Positions 26,768-36,532 of a stretch of DNA of 64,000 nt are shown piece by piece (the first letter of the stretch is position 1; each line of letters begins with the position of its first letter). The stretch lies in the NCBI GenBank assembly GCA_035275405.1, contig DATEMU010000011.1:1-64000 (forward strand), read 5' to 3'. Made by a program: the position numbers and the translations under genes. Origin of the DNA: Phycisphaerae bacterium. GTDB lineage: Bacteria; Planctomycetota; Phycisphaerae; UBA1845; UTPLA1. The notes below the pieces were generated by a model. The model saw only the letters and a program-made list of their open reading frames with translations, did no database searches and was not told where the DNA came from.

Positions 26768-28045
26768 ATGTTTGCCAAACATGACCGAAAATCGCATTCG
26801 CCGGCCCACGCCGCGGCACTTTACCAGCAGGGTCTCGAGGCCTTCGAGACCGGCCGGTATGCCGAGGCCATCGAAAAGCTCGCGGCGATCGGCGAGGGGC
26901 CGAATCTGCCCGCCACGCTGGCCCGGTACTACCTTGGGCAGGCCCGACTGCAACAGGGCCTGATCGATCTCGCCGGGCGGCGTTACGCCGAAGCCGCCGC
27001 GCACCTGGCCGAGGCACGGCGAGTCAATCCGGAATCAAACGACCTCTCATCCTATCTTGCCCGTTGTTACCTCGGCCAGGGTCGATTCGATCTGGCCGTT
27101 GTGGAGATGGAGCGATCCTATGCGGACGGCGATCGCGAAACGTGGTTGCCCGTTCGGCTGGCTCACGCCCTGGCACGCGACGGCCAGTTCGCGCGGGCGG
27201 TCGAGACGCTCGAAGCCGCGATTCGCACGGCCCCGTATCAGGCCGAGTATCACTATCAACTCGGCGTGCTGCACGCGTCGGCGGACGACTACGCGGCCGC
27301 GCTGAAGTCATTGACCGAAGCGGTTCGCCTTGCGCCACTTCGCTCCGACATTCATCGACAACTCGGCCTGGTGCACGGCGCCCTGAACGACGCCGACCGG
27401 GCTGTCCGATATCTGGCCACCGCCCAGCGGCTTCGCCCACGGGACGCAAACACGGCGATGCTGCTGGCGTTGGCCATTCAGGCGGCGGGCGGGCCCTTCG
27501 AGGACGTGGCCATCGCGCCCGCGCCGGACCGCACCGCAGCGGATACGGAGGGCCTCGAACAACTCGGCGAAGTGCTCGTTGCGGACCCCGACTTCGTCGA
27601 GGCATTTCTGAGTCTGCCGTCGGCGAACATCGATCCCGCCCTCTTCACCATGCTCGCCGCGACGATCGAGAAGGCCCTGGAGCGGCACCCGACCTATGCC
27701 GATCTGCACTACCACTGTTCGCGCGTGTACGACCGGCTGGGGCGAACGGATGCCGCGATCGCCCAGGCCGTCCGCGCGGTGCGTATCAATCCTCGCTACG
27801 TGCAGGCACTGATTCAGCTTGGCCGACTGTATTCACAAACGAGCCGGGACGAGGAGGCCATCGATCGGCTGCAGGCGGCCATCGAAAGCGGGGGCGACTA
27901 TCCCGATGTTCACTATCTGCTCGGCGAACTGCATCGGCGGCGCGGCGAGCGCGAGCTGGCCTGCGCCCGGTATCGCCGGGCGCTTGAAATCAATACGAAC
28001 TACACCCGCGCGCAAGAAGCGCTGGACGCGGTGCTGACGGCTTAG
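26768..28045 (+). CDS. Tetratricopeptide repeat protein
   Basis: The 425-residue protein is made almost entirely of TPR helices. Typical units are AALYQQGLEAFETGRYAEAI near the start, AEYHYQLGVLHASADDYAAA in the middle and DVHYLLGELHRRRGERELAC near the end. A central stretch (about 245-310) has no clear repeat. There is no signal peptide or membrane segment, so it is probably cytosolic. I chose the ATG at 26768 because GAAGG lies seven bases upstream; the GTG at 26738 would add ten residues. It is followed after 13 bases by a second TPR gene. Such proteins scaffold protein complexes; the partners are unknown. Confidence 0.85.
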   Translation: MFAKHDRKSHSPAHAAALYQQGLEAFETGRYAEAIEKLAAIGEGPNLPATLARYYLGQARLQQGLIDLAGRRYAEAAAHLAEARRVNPESNDLSSYLARCYLGQGRFDLAVVEMERSYADGDRETWLPVRLAHALARDGQFARAVETLEAAIRTAPYQAEYHYQLGVLHASADDYAAALKSLTEAVRLAPLRSDIHRQLGLVHGALNDADRAVRYLATAQRLRPRDANTAMLLALAIQAAGGPFEDVAIAPAPDRTAADTEGLEQLGEVLVADPDFVEAFLSLPSANIDPALFTMLAATIEKALERHPTYADLHYHCSRVYDRLGRTDAAIAQAVRAVRINPRYVQALIQLGRLYSQTSRDEEAIDRLQAAIESGGDYPDVHYLLGELHRRRGERELACARYRRALEINTNYTRAQEALDAVLTA

Positions 28046-28058
28046 GGGGAAGCGCGGC

Positions 28059-29753
28059 ATGTCGTACTTACTCGAACTTCTGGGCCGGGGCTTGATCGCC
28101 CATCTGGTCGGCGCATTCGACACCGTCTTCGGCAAGGATACAGACGAGACGCTGAACGACCTGCAACATCGGGCGGCGCAGCATCCGAACGACACGGCGT
28201 TGCAGGTCCGGCTGGGAGGTCGGTACCTCCGCGCCGAGAATCCGGCGGCTGCCAAGGACCTCTTTGCGTCGATTCTCGCGCGCGAGCCGGGGCACGTGCC
28301 GGCGCGGCTGGGCCTGGCCTGCGCCTCGGACGAACTCGGGCAGCTCGACGCGGCGCTGGACCACCTGCGCATCGCGCAGAAGACCGAACCGGCGAGTCCT
28401 GCGGTCCTCTTTTGTCTGGGCTTCTGTCATGAACGGCGCGGCGGCGAGGCCCAGGCCGAACAGTATTACCAGGACGCCCTGCGAATCTCTCCGACGCTGC
28501 GCAACGCCCACGAGCGGCTCGCGGCGATGGCCCTGCGGGCCGACCGGCTCGATGCGGCGATCGGGCACTATCAGACGCTGTGCGAACTCGACCCGCAGCA
28601 CACGGATCTGCACCTGTCCCTCGCCAACCTGCTCGTCAAGGCGCGGCGCTTTCCGGAGGCGATTGCCCGGTTTGAACACGCCCTGACGCTGGAGCCCGAC
28701 AACTGGACCGCGCACAACGACGCGGTGAGCGCCTACGAGGAGGCCGGACTGGTGCGGGAGGCAATCGAACATCTGCACCAGATGATCCAGCGTGAACCCG
28801 ATGCGGCGGATACGCGCCTACGGCTGGGAGATCTGTACGCGAAGATCGGCAACGACACGGCGGCGACGGTCCATTACGAACGTGCCGTCCAGCTTTGCTC
28901 CGATTATCTCGAAGCAAACGTCAAGCTCGGCACCCAGCACCTTCGCGCCGGTCGCTTCGCGGATGCGGCGAAGTGGTTCTCGCGGGCCCTGGAGATTAAC
29001 GACCGGCTGCTTTCCGCGTATGTCGGCATCGGAGTGGCACAGCACGCTCAGGGTTCCGAAAAGGACGCGCGGGCTTCGTTTGAGATGGCCCGCAACATCG
29101 AGCCGAACAGCACGCTGCTGTTTTCAGAGGTGGCGCGAATGCACCTGAAGGCCGCGGCCAGCCAGGAGGCCCATCGCTACCTCAACCCGGCGACGCCGCA
29201 CGGCGCCGCTCCGCCGGAGCAGCGACCGGACCTTATCGCGCAACAGGTCGATCGCTTGAAAGAGGCGATCGCGGCGAACTCGAACCATGCCGACCTGCAC
29301 TATCGCCTGGGTCTGCTGTATCGCAACCGCGGTCAGGTCGAAGACGCGATCAACTGTTTCCGCCAGGCCACGACGATCAACCCGTCGTATATGAAGGCGC
29401 TGATCAAGCTGGGGCTGGCCCTGGGGGAGATGGACCGACTCGACGAGGCGGTCGCCGTTTTCCAGCAGGCGCTGGAGGTGCGACCGAACTATCTCGATCT
29501 GCATTACCAAGCCGGCCTGCTCTTTGCGCAGCGACAACGGTTCGAAATGGCGGTCGAGCATTTTGAGCATGCGGCGACGGGCAACCCACGAAACGTCGCC
29601 TTTCAGGCGAACCTTGCGCTGGCCCTTCAGAACATGGGGTTGATCGATCGCGCCCAGGCGACGTGGCAGGTGGTCAGCGACTTGTCATCGGCCGATTCGC
29701 CGCAGGGCAAGGCGGCCCGCGCTGCGTTGGCCGGCCATCGTCAAGATCAATAG
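28059..29753 (+). CDS. Large tetratricopeptide repeat protein
   Basis: This 564-residue protein carries about a dozen TPR units over nearly its whole length, for example LRLGDLYAKIGNDTAATVHY and LHYRLGLLYRNRGQVEDAIN. The first 30 residues (LLELLGRGLIAHLVGAFDTVFG) form an amphipathic or weakly hydrophobic helix that could associate with a membrane. The unit pattern and the sequence DLHYR/DLHYH motif are shared with the upstream TPR gene, so the two are probably paralogues acting in one complex. It converges on the sialidase-like gene with only three bases between the stop codons. Confidence 0.87.
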   Translation: MSYLLELLGRGLIAHLVGAFDTVFGKDTDETLNDLQHRAAQHPNDTALQVRLGGRYLRAENPAAAKDLFASILAREPGHVPARLGLACASDELGQLDAALDHLRIAQKTEPASPAVLFCLGFCHERRGGEAQAEQYYQDALRISPTLRNAHERLAAMALRADRLDAAIGHYQTLCELDPQHTDLHLSLANLLVKARRFPEAIARFEHALTLEPDNWTAHNDAVSAYEEAGLVREAIEHLHQMIQREPDAADTRLRLGDLYAKIGNDTAATVHYERAVQLCSDYLEANVKLGTQHLRAGRFADAAKWFSRALEINDRLLSAYVGIGVAQHAQGSEKDARASFEMARNIEPNSTLLFSEVARMHLKAAASQEAHRYLNPATPHGAAPPEQRPDLIAQQVDRLKEAIAANSNHADLHYRLGLLYRNRGQVEDAINCFRQATTINPSYMKALIKLGLALGEMDRLDEAVAVFQQALEVRPNYLDLHYQAGLLFAQRQRFEMAVEHFEHAATGNPRNVAFQANLALALQNMGLIDRAQATWQVVSDLSSADSPQGKAARAALAGHRQDQ

Positions 29754-29756
29754 CCC

Positions 29757-30890
29757 TTACGGCGCCGCCGCCAGCCAGGCCTCGTTCAGCGTCACGTGCC
29801 CGATGTTCGCCCGATTGTTTGAATAGACAATGTGAATCAGCCCGTCACCGGTCTGCACCGCCGCTGGGTAGGCGAAGTCGCCTTGCCCGTTGATGACGAC
29901 ACGCGGCGGCAGCCAGGTCTGTCCGTCGTCGTCCGAAAGCGTCGCCGAGAGCGGCCGGCGCAGGGTCGCGCTGTCGTTGAAGACCAGTAGCAATCGGCCG
30001 CTGTGCAGCTTCAGTAGCACTGTGGGGCTGGCAGGGTTGGCAAAGCCGGAGTTCATCGGCGAAGACCAAGTCCGGCCGGAGTCGTCCGACGCCATCACCC
30101 ATAAGAACTCCTGCCCGGTGTTGCGCATCACGGCAAGGAGCCGACCGCTAGTCAGTCGCACGGTCGACGGCTGAATATTGCCGTGGGGCGGCTCGGTCGC
30201 GACGTTCGATCGCAGCGTCCACGCGAAACCATCGCTCGAAACAAAAAAAAACGAACGCAAGAAGAAATCGTCATAGGCGGGCAGGAGCAGTTCGCCCTCC
30301 GTCGTCCGCACCGGTGGATAACGCACGTTTGAGCCGAGCGGTCCGTCGAGCGCCGCCGGCGCCGACCACGTCAGCCCGCGATCTACCGAATGCTGCCACT
30401 CGATCCGCGCCGTGCTCCAGCCGAGTGGGGCGACGGCGCTGAACAGCCACACGTTGTCTTGCTCGCTGTAGAGGACGGGATTTCCCTCCGGCTCCGCGCG
30501 GTCAAGATGAAGCGCCGGCGTGCTCCAATCGACCCCGCCCGGCGCGCGACGCGCCATGAAGATCGCCGAATCATCGAGTTCACCGGGTCCTTTGTAGGAA
30601 TACCAGGCGGCCAGCAGTTCACCGTCCGGCAGTGCCGCAATCGTCGGCGCGTGACTGCCGATCCGCCCCTCGATCGCCTCAAAGACAAGCCGCGACTCCA
30701 AGACGACGTCGCCGGCTGTTGCAAATCCATCGCTGGGCCCGACATTGAACGCGAGGGAAATACTTGAAACCACGAAAGTATTGAGAGAAGCGGGACATCC
30801 GGCGAACAAAGAGCAGAGCGCAACGCTAAGCAAAACGGGGGCGACGTTACGACTTGGCGAAACCCCTGCCATTCTTCGAAATCGACCCAT
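29757..30890 (-). CDS. Sialidase-like (BNR repeat) lipoprotein
   Basis: The 377-residue protein has a signal peptide ending in a lipobox (LFAGCPA, cysteine near residue 32) and a six-bladed-propeller sequence pattern. Asp-box motifs of the SxDxGxTW type are visible as SVDRGLTW, SDDSGRTW and SDDDGQTW. Conserved arginine-bearing segments of true sialidases are hard to place, so the activity could be that of another exo-glycosidase or a lyase of the same fold. It is followed by a convergent TPR gene with three intervening bases. Location would be the outer face of a membrane. Confidence 0.8.
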   Translation of the reverse strand: MGRFRRMAGVSPSRNVAPVLLSVALCSLFAGCPASLNTFVVSSISLAFNVGPSDGFATAGDVVLESRLVFEAIEGRIGSHAPTIAALPDGELLAAWYSYKGPGELDDSAIFMARRAPGGVDWSTPALHLDRAEPEGNPVLYSEQDNVWLFSAVAPLGWSTARIEWQHSVDRGLTWSAPAALDGPLGSNVRYPPVRTTEGELLLPAYDDFFLRSFFFVSSDGFAWTLRSNVATEPPHGNIQPSTVRLTSGRLLAVMRNTGQEFLWVMASDDSGRTWSSPMNSGFANPASPTVLLKLHSGRLLLVFNDSATLRRPLSATLSDDDGQTWLPPRVVINGQGDFAYPAAVQTGDGLIHIVYSNNRANIGHVTLNEAWLAAAP

Positions 30891-30962
30891 AGACCGTCAT
30901 CCGCGACCGACGACGAATCCTAACCGCAAGAGAGAGTGAGCGGGTGAAACTGAATGGGGAGA

Positions 30963-32360
30963 TTATCGAATAATCCCGCGGAACGTGGGCGTAAACCCAG
31001 GAAAGACCGTGGGCAAAGAAATATTACCGGCACGCTTGACCAGGATTTCGGCCAGGACATCGCGATAATCGGTCGTGATCGCCAAGTCCAGCTGCTCATT
31101 GAGTTGATCGGGGTGGAGACCCGGCCACGACGTGAAGATTTGGCCCCCGTTGACGTTGCCGCCCATAACGAACATGGCGCCACCGGTCCCGTGATCGCTA
31201 CCGCCACTGGTGTTCGGGGCGAGTTGTCGGCCGAATTCCGACATGACGACCATCGTGAATCGACCCAGCATGGCTTGCATGTCGAGGTAGAACGCTTCCA
31301 TGCATTGCCCCAGAGTGATCATAATGCTGTGCAGATATCCGGCGGTTGCCCCCTGGCCGACGTGCGTATCCCACCCGTTCAGGTCGATGCAGGCGGCTTC
31401 CATCCCCACTTGCGCTTTGGCGACGTCGGCGACCATGCGAAACGACCGTCCCCAAGGGTTGTTTGGATACGCCGGAGCGCCGGTTCTAAGCATGGTGCCC
31501 GCCGGGTCGTCTGACATTGAGCCCATTCCGGACATCATCCCGTCGCCCGACATCGAACCGCCAAGGTCAGAGAAACCCGAAACCGCGAGCTGATCGCCCC
31601 GGTTCGGCCAGTCGGCGTTGTTGAGCGAGTTTAACGCAGTGAGAATATATCCGGCATTGGTTCCCAAAAGCGGATCGGCCCGGAGATACGCCTGCTCGAG
31701 AAATTCCCGCCGTTCAACATCCGTGCTCGTACTACCCAACAGCCCATAGGAATCCGATGGCAAGGCCACCGCCGCCGGAGCGCCGGCCAAGGCACGGGCG
31801 ACGGAGTAATTCATGGTGATGCCGCGCAATCGATCGGCGGCCGAGGAATAGGAGAGAAGATGCCGCGCCAACCAGCCGCTCGAACCCGCCGTGGGGGTGG
31901 GAGTGGCCAATTCCATCCGGTCCTGATCGTTGAAATGCGAACGGACACCCGAAGGATTGCCAGCGGCATGCACGACGGCGAGATGTCCGGCGTCGTAGAT
32001 CGGCTTGAGGCTCGCCAGGGCCGGAGGGAGTCCAAAGAAGCCGTTGAGGTCGATCGCTCTCAGGGGCGCGGCGGAGTCCGGCGCCGGGATGGCGAGGAAT
32101 CCTCGCGAGCTGGCATAAAAGGGATCGGCAAACGGCACACAAAGGGTGAGACCGTCAGCACCGCCGCGCAGAAAGACGACGATGAGCAAGTCGCGCTCCA
32201 GCGGCGCGGGTGACCCCGAGGCGAAGGCGAATTTCGGCATCCACGCCGGGGCGCTCAACATGGCAAGAGCGCCCAGCCGGCCGGCGGCTTGCAGCCACTG
32301 GCGGCGTTCCAATGCCTCATACTCGGCGCATCCACAACTCATGTGTGATTCGGATGACAT
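30963..32360 (-). CDS. DUF1501 family exported protein
   Basis: The product of about 465 residues belongs to DUF1501, a sulfatase/alkaline-phosphatase-like family that is abundant in Planctomycetes. Features seen are a twin-arginine-type start (ERRQWLQAAGRLGAL near residue 20), LLIVVFLRGGADGLTLCVPF, FNDQDRMELAT, LNGWDTHVGQG and MVVMSEFGRQ. A Met/Gly/Ser-rich insert (about residues 265-290) is unusual. I chose the ATG at 32360; a TTG at 32378 overlapping the stop of the DUF1800 gene is also possible. The DUF1800 gene precedes it in the same operon. The biochemical function is not established; the pair is thought to act outside the cytoplasm. Confidence 0.9.
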   Translation of the reverse strand: MSSESHMSCGCAEYEALERRQWLQAAGRLGALAMLSAPAWMPKFAFASGSPAPLERDLLIVVFLRGGADGLTLCVPFADPFYASSRGFLAIPAPDSAAPLRAIDLNGFFGLPPALASLKPIYDAGHLAVVHAAGNPSGVRSHFNDQDRMELATPTPTAGSSGWLARHLLSYSSAADRLRGITMNYSVARALAGAPAAVALPSDSYGLLGSTSTDVERREFLEQAYLRADPLLGTNAGYILTALNSLNNADWPNRGDQLAVSGFSDLGGSMSGDGMMSGMGSMSDDPAGTMLRTGAPAYPNNPWGRSFRMVADVAKAQVGMEAACIDLNGWDTHVGQGATAGYLHSIMITLGQCMEAFYLDMQAMLGRFTMVVMSEFGRQLAPNTSGGSDHGTGGAMFVMGGNVNGGQIFTSWPGLHPDQLNEQLDLAITTDYRDVLAEILVKRAGNISLPTVFPGFTPTFRGIIR

Positions 32361-32374
32361 AGCGGGAGGCGACC

Positions 32375-33919
32375 TCAATAGTATTGGAAATCCGAAAGGG
32401 ACAGCGCCAATACAAACGACTCGTTGTACTTTCGCAACAAATTATCGGGGCTGCGATTGATGTAAGCGGCGAGTTGCGCCTGGTCCTCCGTGCTCATGCG
32501 CCCCCCGAAGAACTTCTGGTTCCACAGGGCAACGACCTGGTCCGTGGTCACGGCCCCCGCCGCCTGCCCCATGTAATACGGCGAGATCGGAATGAAGGTA
32601 TAGCTTCCGCCGGCCAACAACGTAATGACGTTCCACCGGGAAAGGAGGCCGGGCGCCCAGTAGTCTGACCGCTGAGGAAACCCATCCGGCATCGACCAGG
32701 TAAAGGGTTGATGACCCATCGCGGCAGGGATTTGGACCAATTGGGTGGTCGCGGAAACGGTCGCCGCGCTCTTTCGAGCGATGTCCGCGATCAGGTGGAG
32801 GGGACGCTTTATCTTTGGCGTCGCCTGGGTGATGGCGGTTTCCTTGAGTATGACGCGTAAGGTGGCCTTGATATCCCCGCCGGTGATGGTAAATCTCGTG
32901 GTCGCCTGATTGACCAGGGCTTGGGGTAAATCTTCCGAAATAAAATAGGCAACCAGCTTTTCGACAATATTTCGGGCGGTCGCAGGGTGTGCGGCCAGAT
33001 AATTCAAGGCCTGTTCGCCGTCGGAGATGCCCCCGCCGGCAGGAAGGGAAAGCCCCATGATTTGCTTGGGCCCGGTATCGTGGAATTCAGATCGAAACTC
33101 AAACAGATTGAAGTTCGGGCCGCTGGCGCCAACGGTCCAGCCCGTCATGGCACGGGCCATATCCTGGACGTCGCGATGGGTGTACCCCGCATTCACGCCC
33201 ACGGTGTGAAGTTCCATGACCTCGCGGGCATAGTTCTCGTTCGGATGGCCGGCCCGGTTTTCATTTCCGTTCAGGTAGACCAGCATGGCCGGGCTGCGTG
33301 CCGAGGCCAGCAATAGATCGCGAAAGCGACCCAAGGCGTACGGCCGAATCACTTCGCGATCATCCACCGGCTTGTGATACCAGGCGTTGGTGGCGAACTG
33401 GTTGATGTTGAAGTGGTCGCTCCAGAATTCGACCATTTTCTCATGAAGTTGGCGTTTGCTGTACACCGCACGCAGGAGCGCTGCCGCTCCCAATTCGGGC
33501 GACCTGTCCCAACCCATTCCGGATATCGTGGTGGCATCGAGCGACAGGGATGTGAACGGCATCAATCGGGCGTTCATCTGCCAATCGTCGATTATTTCAG
33601 GATTGAGCTGTCTCTCCAGATACGCGGAGTAGCCGAGGTTGTTAATTTCCGTGATGTCGGCGGGCCTGGTGCCGTAGGTGATGTGGTCCAGAAGGAGCGC
33701 CTTCGGGTCCGTAGGAAGCCGCGGCTCCGCCATCGAGCGAAGCGCGGAACTTTCGAGGGCGACGGCCAACTCCCGCGATTCAGTGGCCGTCGAGCCAGGA
33801 TTCATCCCGGGTGGAAATAGATCCGGAACGCCGGAATTGGCAGCGCAACCGGCAACGCCGACGCCTGCCCCGACCGCGCCCAGAAACTGACGACGATTGA
33901 GTGATTGCTTCCTTCGCAT
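32375..33919 (-). CDS. DUF1800 family exported lipoprotein
   Basis: The 514-residue protein is a DUF1800 member, the usual neighbour of DUF1501. Its N-terminus combines a twin-arginine motif (NRRQFLGAVGAG) with a lipobox (GVAGCAANSG, cysteine near residue 25), so it is probably a Tat-exported lipoprotein. Family motifs are DHITYGTRPADI, EFWSDHFNIN, NENYAREVMELHTVGVNAGY and ARAMTGWTV. It forms an operon with the downstream DUF1501 gene, whose start lies within about 15 bases of this stop. Function not established. Confidence 0.92.
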   Translation of the reverse strand: MRRKQSLNRRQFLGAVGAGVGVAGCAANSGVPDLFPPGMNPGSTATESRELAVALESSALRSMAEPRLPTDPKALLLDHITYGTRPADITEINNLGYSAYLERQLNPEIIDDWQMNARLMPFTSLSLDATTISGMGWDRSPELGAAALLRAVYSKRQLHEKMVEFWSDHFNINQFATNAWYHKPVDDREVIRPYALGRFRDLLLASARSPAMLVYLNGNENRAGHPNENYAREVMELHTVGVNAGYTHRDVQDMARAMTGWTVGASGPNFNLFEFRSEFHDTGPKQIMGLSLPAGGGISDGEQALNYLAAHPATARNIVEKLVAYFISEDLPQALVNQATTRFTITGGDIKATLRVILKETAITQATPKIKRPLHLIADIARKSAATVSATTQLVQIPAAMGHQPFTWSMPDGFPQRSDYWAPGLLSRWNVITLLAGGSYTFIPISPYYMGQAAGAVTTDQVVALWNQKFFGGRMSTEDQAQLAAYINRSPDNLLRKYNESFVLALSLSDFQYY

Positions 33920-34082
33920 GCACCCGAACCCTTCCCGCGGCTTTCAAGGATACCGGACCGGCAGGTCAAAAGCAATTCCCCGGATCTGCCTAAGGGCGGA
34001 TTTTTTGGAATTCAATCCAAGCGCTATCTCATTCGAGCGCGCGACTCGGATCGAACGCGCGGTATTTGGGGCGGCCGATGTC

Positions 34083-34829
34083 TTATTCGAGCTGGGCGAG
34101 AATCGCCTCCGGCAGGTCAAAATTACTGTACACATTCTGAACGTCCTCGTGCTCCTCGAAGGCGTCGATCAGCTTCAGAACGCGGCCGCCTGTGTCCGCA
34201 TCCACAGTGATGGTGGAGAGCGGACGCTTGGTGATCTCGTGGTTCGCGATGGGAATCGAGGCGTTCTCCAGGGCCTTTCGGAGGGTCTCGTATGCCGGGA
34301 CTTCACAGGTGACCTCGAAGCCGCCATCCTCGGAAACGACGTCGTCCGCGCCGGCCTCCAGCGCGATTTCCATCAAGCGGTCTTCCGTGGCATTGGGAGC
34401 GCTTATGGAAAAGACGCCTTTGGTCGCGAAATTCCAGCTCACGCAATTCGCCGTCCCAAGATTGCCTCCTCCCCGCTCGAAGATCTTCTTGATTTCCGGC
34501 GCGGTGCGGTGCGGATTGTCGGTGAGCGCATCGACGATGAACGCCACGCCGCCGGGCCCATAGCCTTCATACTGAACCGGCTGGTACTCCGCCCCGCCGA
34601 GTTCGCCGGTTCCCTTCTTGATCGCCTTGTCGATGGTATCGGCGGGCATGTTGGCGGCCTTGGCTTTTTCAACCGCGTAGCGCAATGAAAGATTCGCCGC
34701 CGGGTCGCCCCCGCCGTGCTTGGCGGCGACGATGATGTTGCGGGCCAGCTTGCTCCAAAGCCGCCCCCGGCGGGCATCGGCAACGCCTTTTTTGCGCTTG
34801 ATATTGTTCCAGCGACTGTGGCCGGCCAT
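34083..34829 (-). CDS. yebC: YebC/PmpR family regulator or translation factor
   Basis: This 248-residue protein is the YebC/TACO1 family, seen from MAGHSRWNNIKRKKGVAD at the start, VEKAKAANMPADTIDKAIKK near residue 52, and the segments YEGYGPGGVAF and DNPHRTAPEIKKIF. Family members have been described both as DNA-binding regulators and as factors that help ribosomes through proline-rich stretches. The ATG at 34829 has AAGGAAAG just upstream; the frame extends 22 codons further but without support. It lies alone between the DUF1800 operon and the divergent DUF1573 cluster. Confidence 0.96.
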   Translation of the reverse strand: MAGHSRWNNIKRKKGVADARRGRLWSKLARNIIVAAKHGGGDPAANLSLRYAVEKAKAANMPADTIDKAIKKGTGELGGAEYQPVQYEGYGPGGVAFIVDALTDNPHRTAPEIKKIFERGGGNLGTANCVSWNFATKGVFSISAPNATEDRLMEIALEAGADDVVSEDGGFEVTCEVPAYETLRKALENASIPIANHEITKRPLSTITVDADTGGRVLKLIDAFEEHEDVQNVYSNFDLPEAILAQLE

Positions 34830-35058
34830 AAACTTTCCTTCATTCCTCGTCCGGATTCTAAACCCCGCAGGGGCCGGCGGGTAGTCAAAGCCCACGGCGC
34901 CGGGAGGGTCGAAATCGAGTTCCGGCCCATCGTTACTCGCGCGTTACACGAGAGGGTCCCCTTCGGAGGTATATTGAACGTATAACCGCGAAGTGGAATT
35001 CAGACGGCGTTCGCTGAAACAGGTTTCCTATTAGGCCAAAACTCTGGAGAAGAAGACC

Positions 35059-36441
35059 ATGACCATTCGACGTATGGCGATCCCCGCGTGGGCGTTTGTC
35101 GGGCTCTTGACTATTAACAGTCCGTTATCGGCACAAGAGAAAAAGGAAGAGGGGGCTGCCAAACCGGATCAGCCGGCCGCCGCGCAGCCTGCTCCAACAC
35201 CCGCCGCACAGCCGGCGCGGCCTGCCGCTCCCAAGCCGCCAGTGATCAAATCCATGCCACAGAATAAGGTCGCCCCGAAGCCGACCGCCGACATTCCCGC
35301 GCCGACCGTCACGCTCAAAGCTGGCGAAGTCCCCGCCATCAAGTTTGACACGCCGGTTTATGACTTCGGGAGAATCCGCGCCGGCCAGGACGTCATCCAC
35401 GACTTCTGGTTCACCAACACCGGCACCGGCCCGCTGGAACTTCTCCGCGTGCGCCCCTCCTGCGGCTGCACGCAGGCCGGCGCGCACGACAAGATCGTCC
35501 AGCCCGGACAAACCGGCAAGATTCCGATCAAGATGTCCACCGGGCATGCCGCCGGCCCCGTCAACAAAACGGTCATGGTCAGCACCAACGTCACCGGCGA
35601 AGGCTCCAACATCACGCTCCAGATCAAAGGCGAAGTGTGGCAGCCGCTCCAGACCACACCGACGTCCGCTTCGTTCGGCCGATTGACCGCCGAGAGCATG
35701 AAGTCCGCGACGCTCGAGCGAAAGCTGACGATCGTCAATAACACGGAAGCGAAGGCCGCGTTGACCGACATCAAGAGCAGCACCCCGTCCTTCAAGGCGG
35801 ACGTCAAGGAGCTGGAACCGGGCAAGAAGTTCGAGCTGACGGTTGCGGTCGTGCCGCCGCTCCCGCCGGGCGTGATTTCGGGTACCATCGAGATTGCCAC
35901 GGGCGTGGGCGACATGCCCAAGTTGCAGGTCCCGGTCAGCGCCTACGTGACCGCCGACGTCGAGATTACGCCGAACCAACTGACCCTCGCGACCAACCGC
36001 CCCGGGGCGATGCAGCGGCAGTTCTTCGTCCGCAATAATTCGGCGCGTTCGCTCAAGATCACCGATCTCAAGGCCTCCAACGAGAAGTTGAAGGTTGCCA
36101 TCCTCGAAACCCAGCCCGTCGGTATGGCCTATCGCGTCAGCCTGGACATACCGGCCGATTACCAGATTCCGGAGAAGGGTGACACGATCACGTTCAAAAC
36201 CGACAACGACACCATGCCGATGGTCACCATCCCCATCAAGTCGACCCCCGCGATGACGGACGTGACGGCGCAATTTAACGCGCCCGGCGCCACCAAGGTC
36301 GTGACGCCGATTACCGAGAAAGACGTCGCCGTCCTGCAGGCGCAACCGAAGAAGGACGACCATGCCGGTCACGATCATGCCGCGCCGGCACCGTCCACGC
36401 CGCCCACTCCGGCCGGGACACCGACTAATCAGAAGAAATAG
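35059..36441 (+). CDS. Exported DUF1573 protein
   Basis: The 460-residue product has a signal peptide (about 1-25), a Pro/Ala-rich linker (about 26-85) and a DUF1573 domain marked by FDTPVYDFGRIRAGQDVIHD and the cysteine motif RVRPSCGCTQA near residue 137. Two further immunoglobulin-like segments follow, and the C-terminus is a His/Pro-rich tail with HAGHDHAAP. DUF1573 proteins are common in Planctomycetes and Bacteroidetes, often beside sulfur-related genes. GGAGAAGAAG precedes the ATG. It heads the cluster of rhodanese and MauE-like genes, which suggests an extracytoplasmic thiol or sulfur role (inference). Confidence 0.87.
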   Translation: MTIRRMAIPAWAFVGLLTINSPLSAQEKKEEGAAKPDQPAAAQPAPTPAAQPARPAAPKPPVIKSMPQNKVAPKPTADIPAPTVTLKAGEVPAIKFDTPVYDFGRIRAGQDVIHDFWFTNTGTGPLELLRVRPSCGCTQAGAHDKIVQPGQTGKIPIKMSTGHAAGPVNKTVMVSTNVTGEGSNITLQIKGEVWQPLQTTPTSASFGRLTAESMKSATLERKLTIVNNTEAKAALTDIKSSTPSFKADVKELEPGKKFELTVAVVPPLPPGVISGTIEIATGVGDMPKLQVPVSAYVTADVEITPNQLTLATNRPGAMQRQFFVRNNSARSLKITDLKASNEKLKVAILETQPVGMAYRVSLDIPADYQIPEKGDTITFKTDNDTMPMVTIPIKSTPAMTDVTAQFNAPGATKVVTPITEKDVAVLQAQPKKDDHAGHDHAAPAPSTPPTPAGTPTNQKK

Positions 36442-36532
36442 TCGGCGGCGAAATCGTATCGATCCACCCCGGGCGGCGCTGGCCATGGCGGGCGCCCCCG
36501 GGGCCTTCCCTTTGCGAGGTTCAGGTGCCGGG

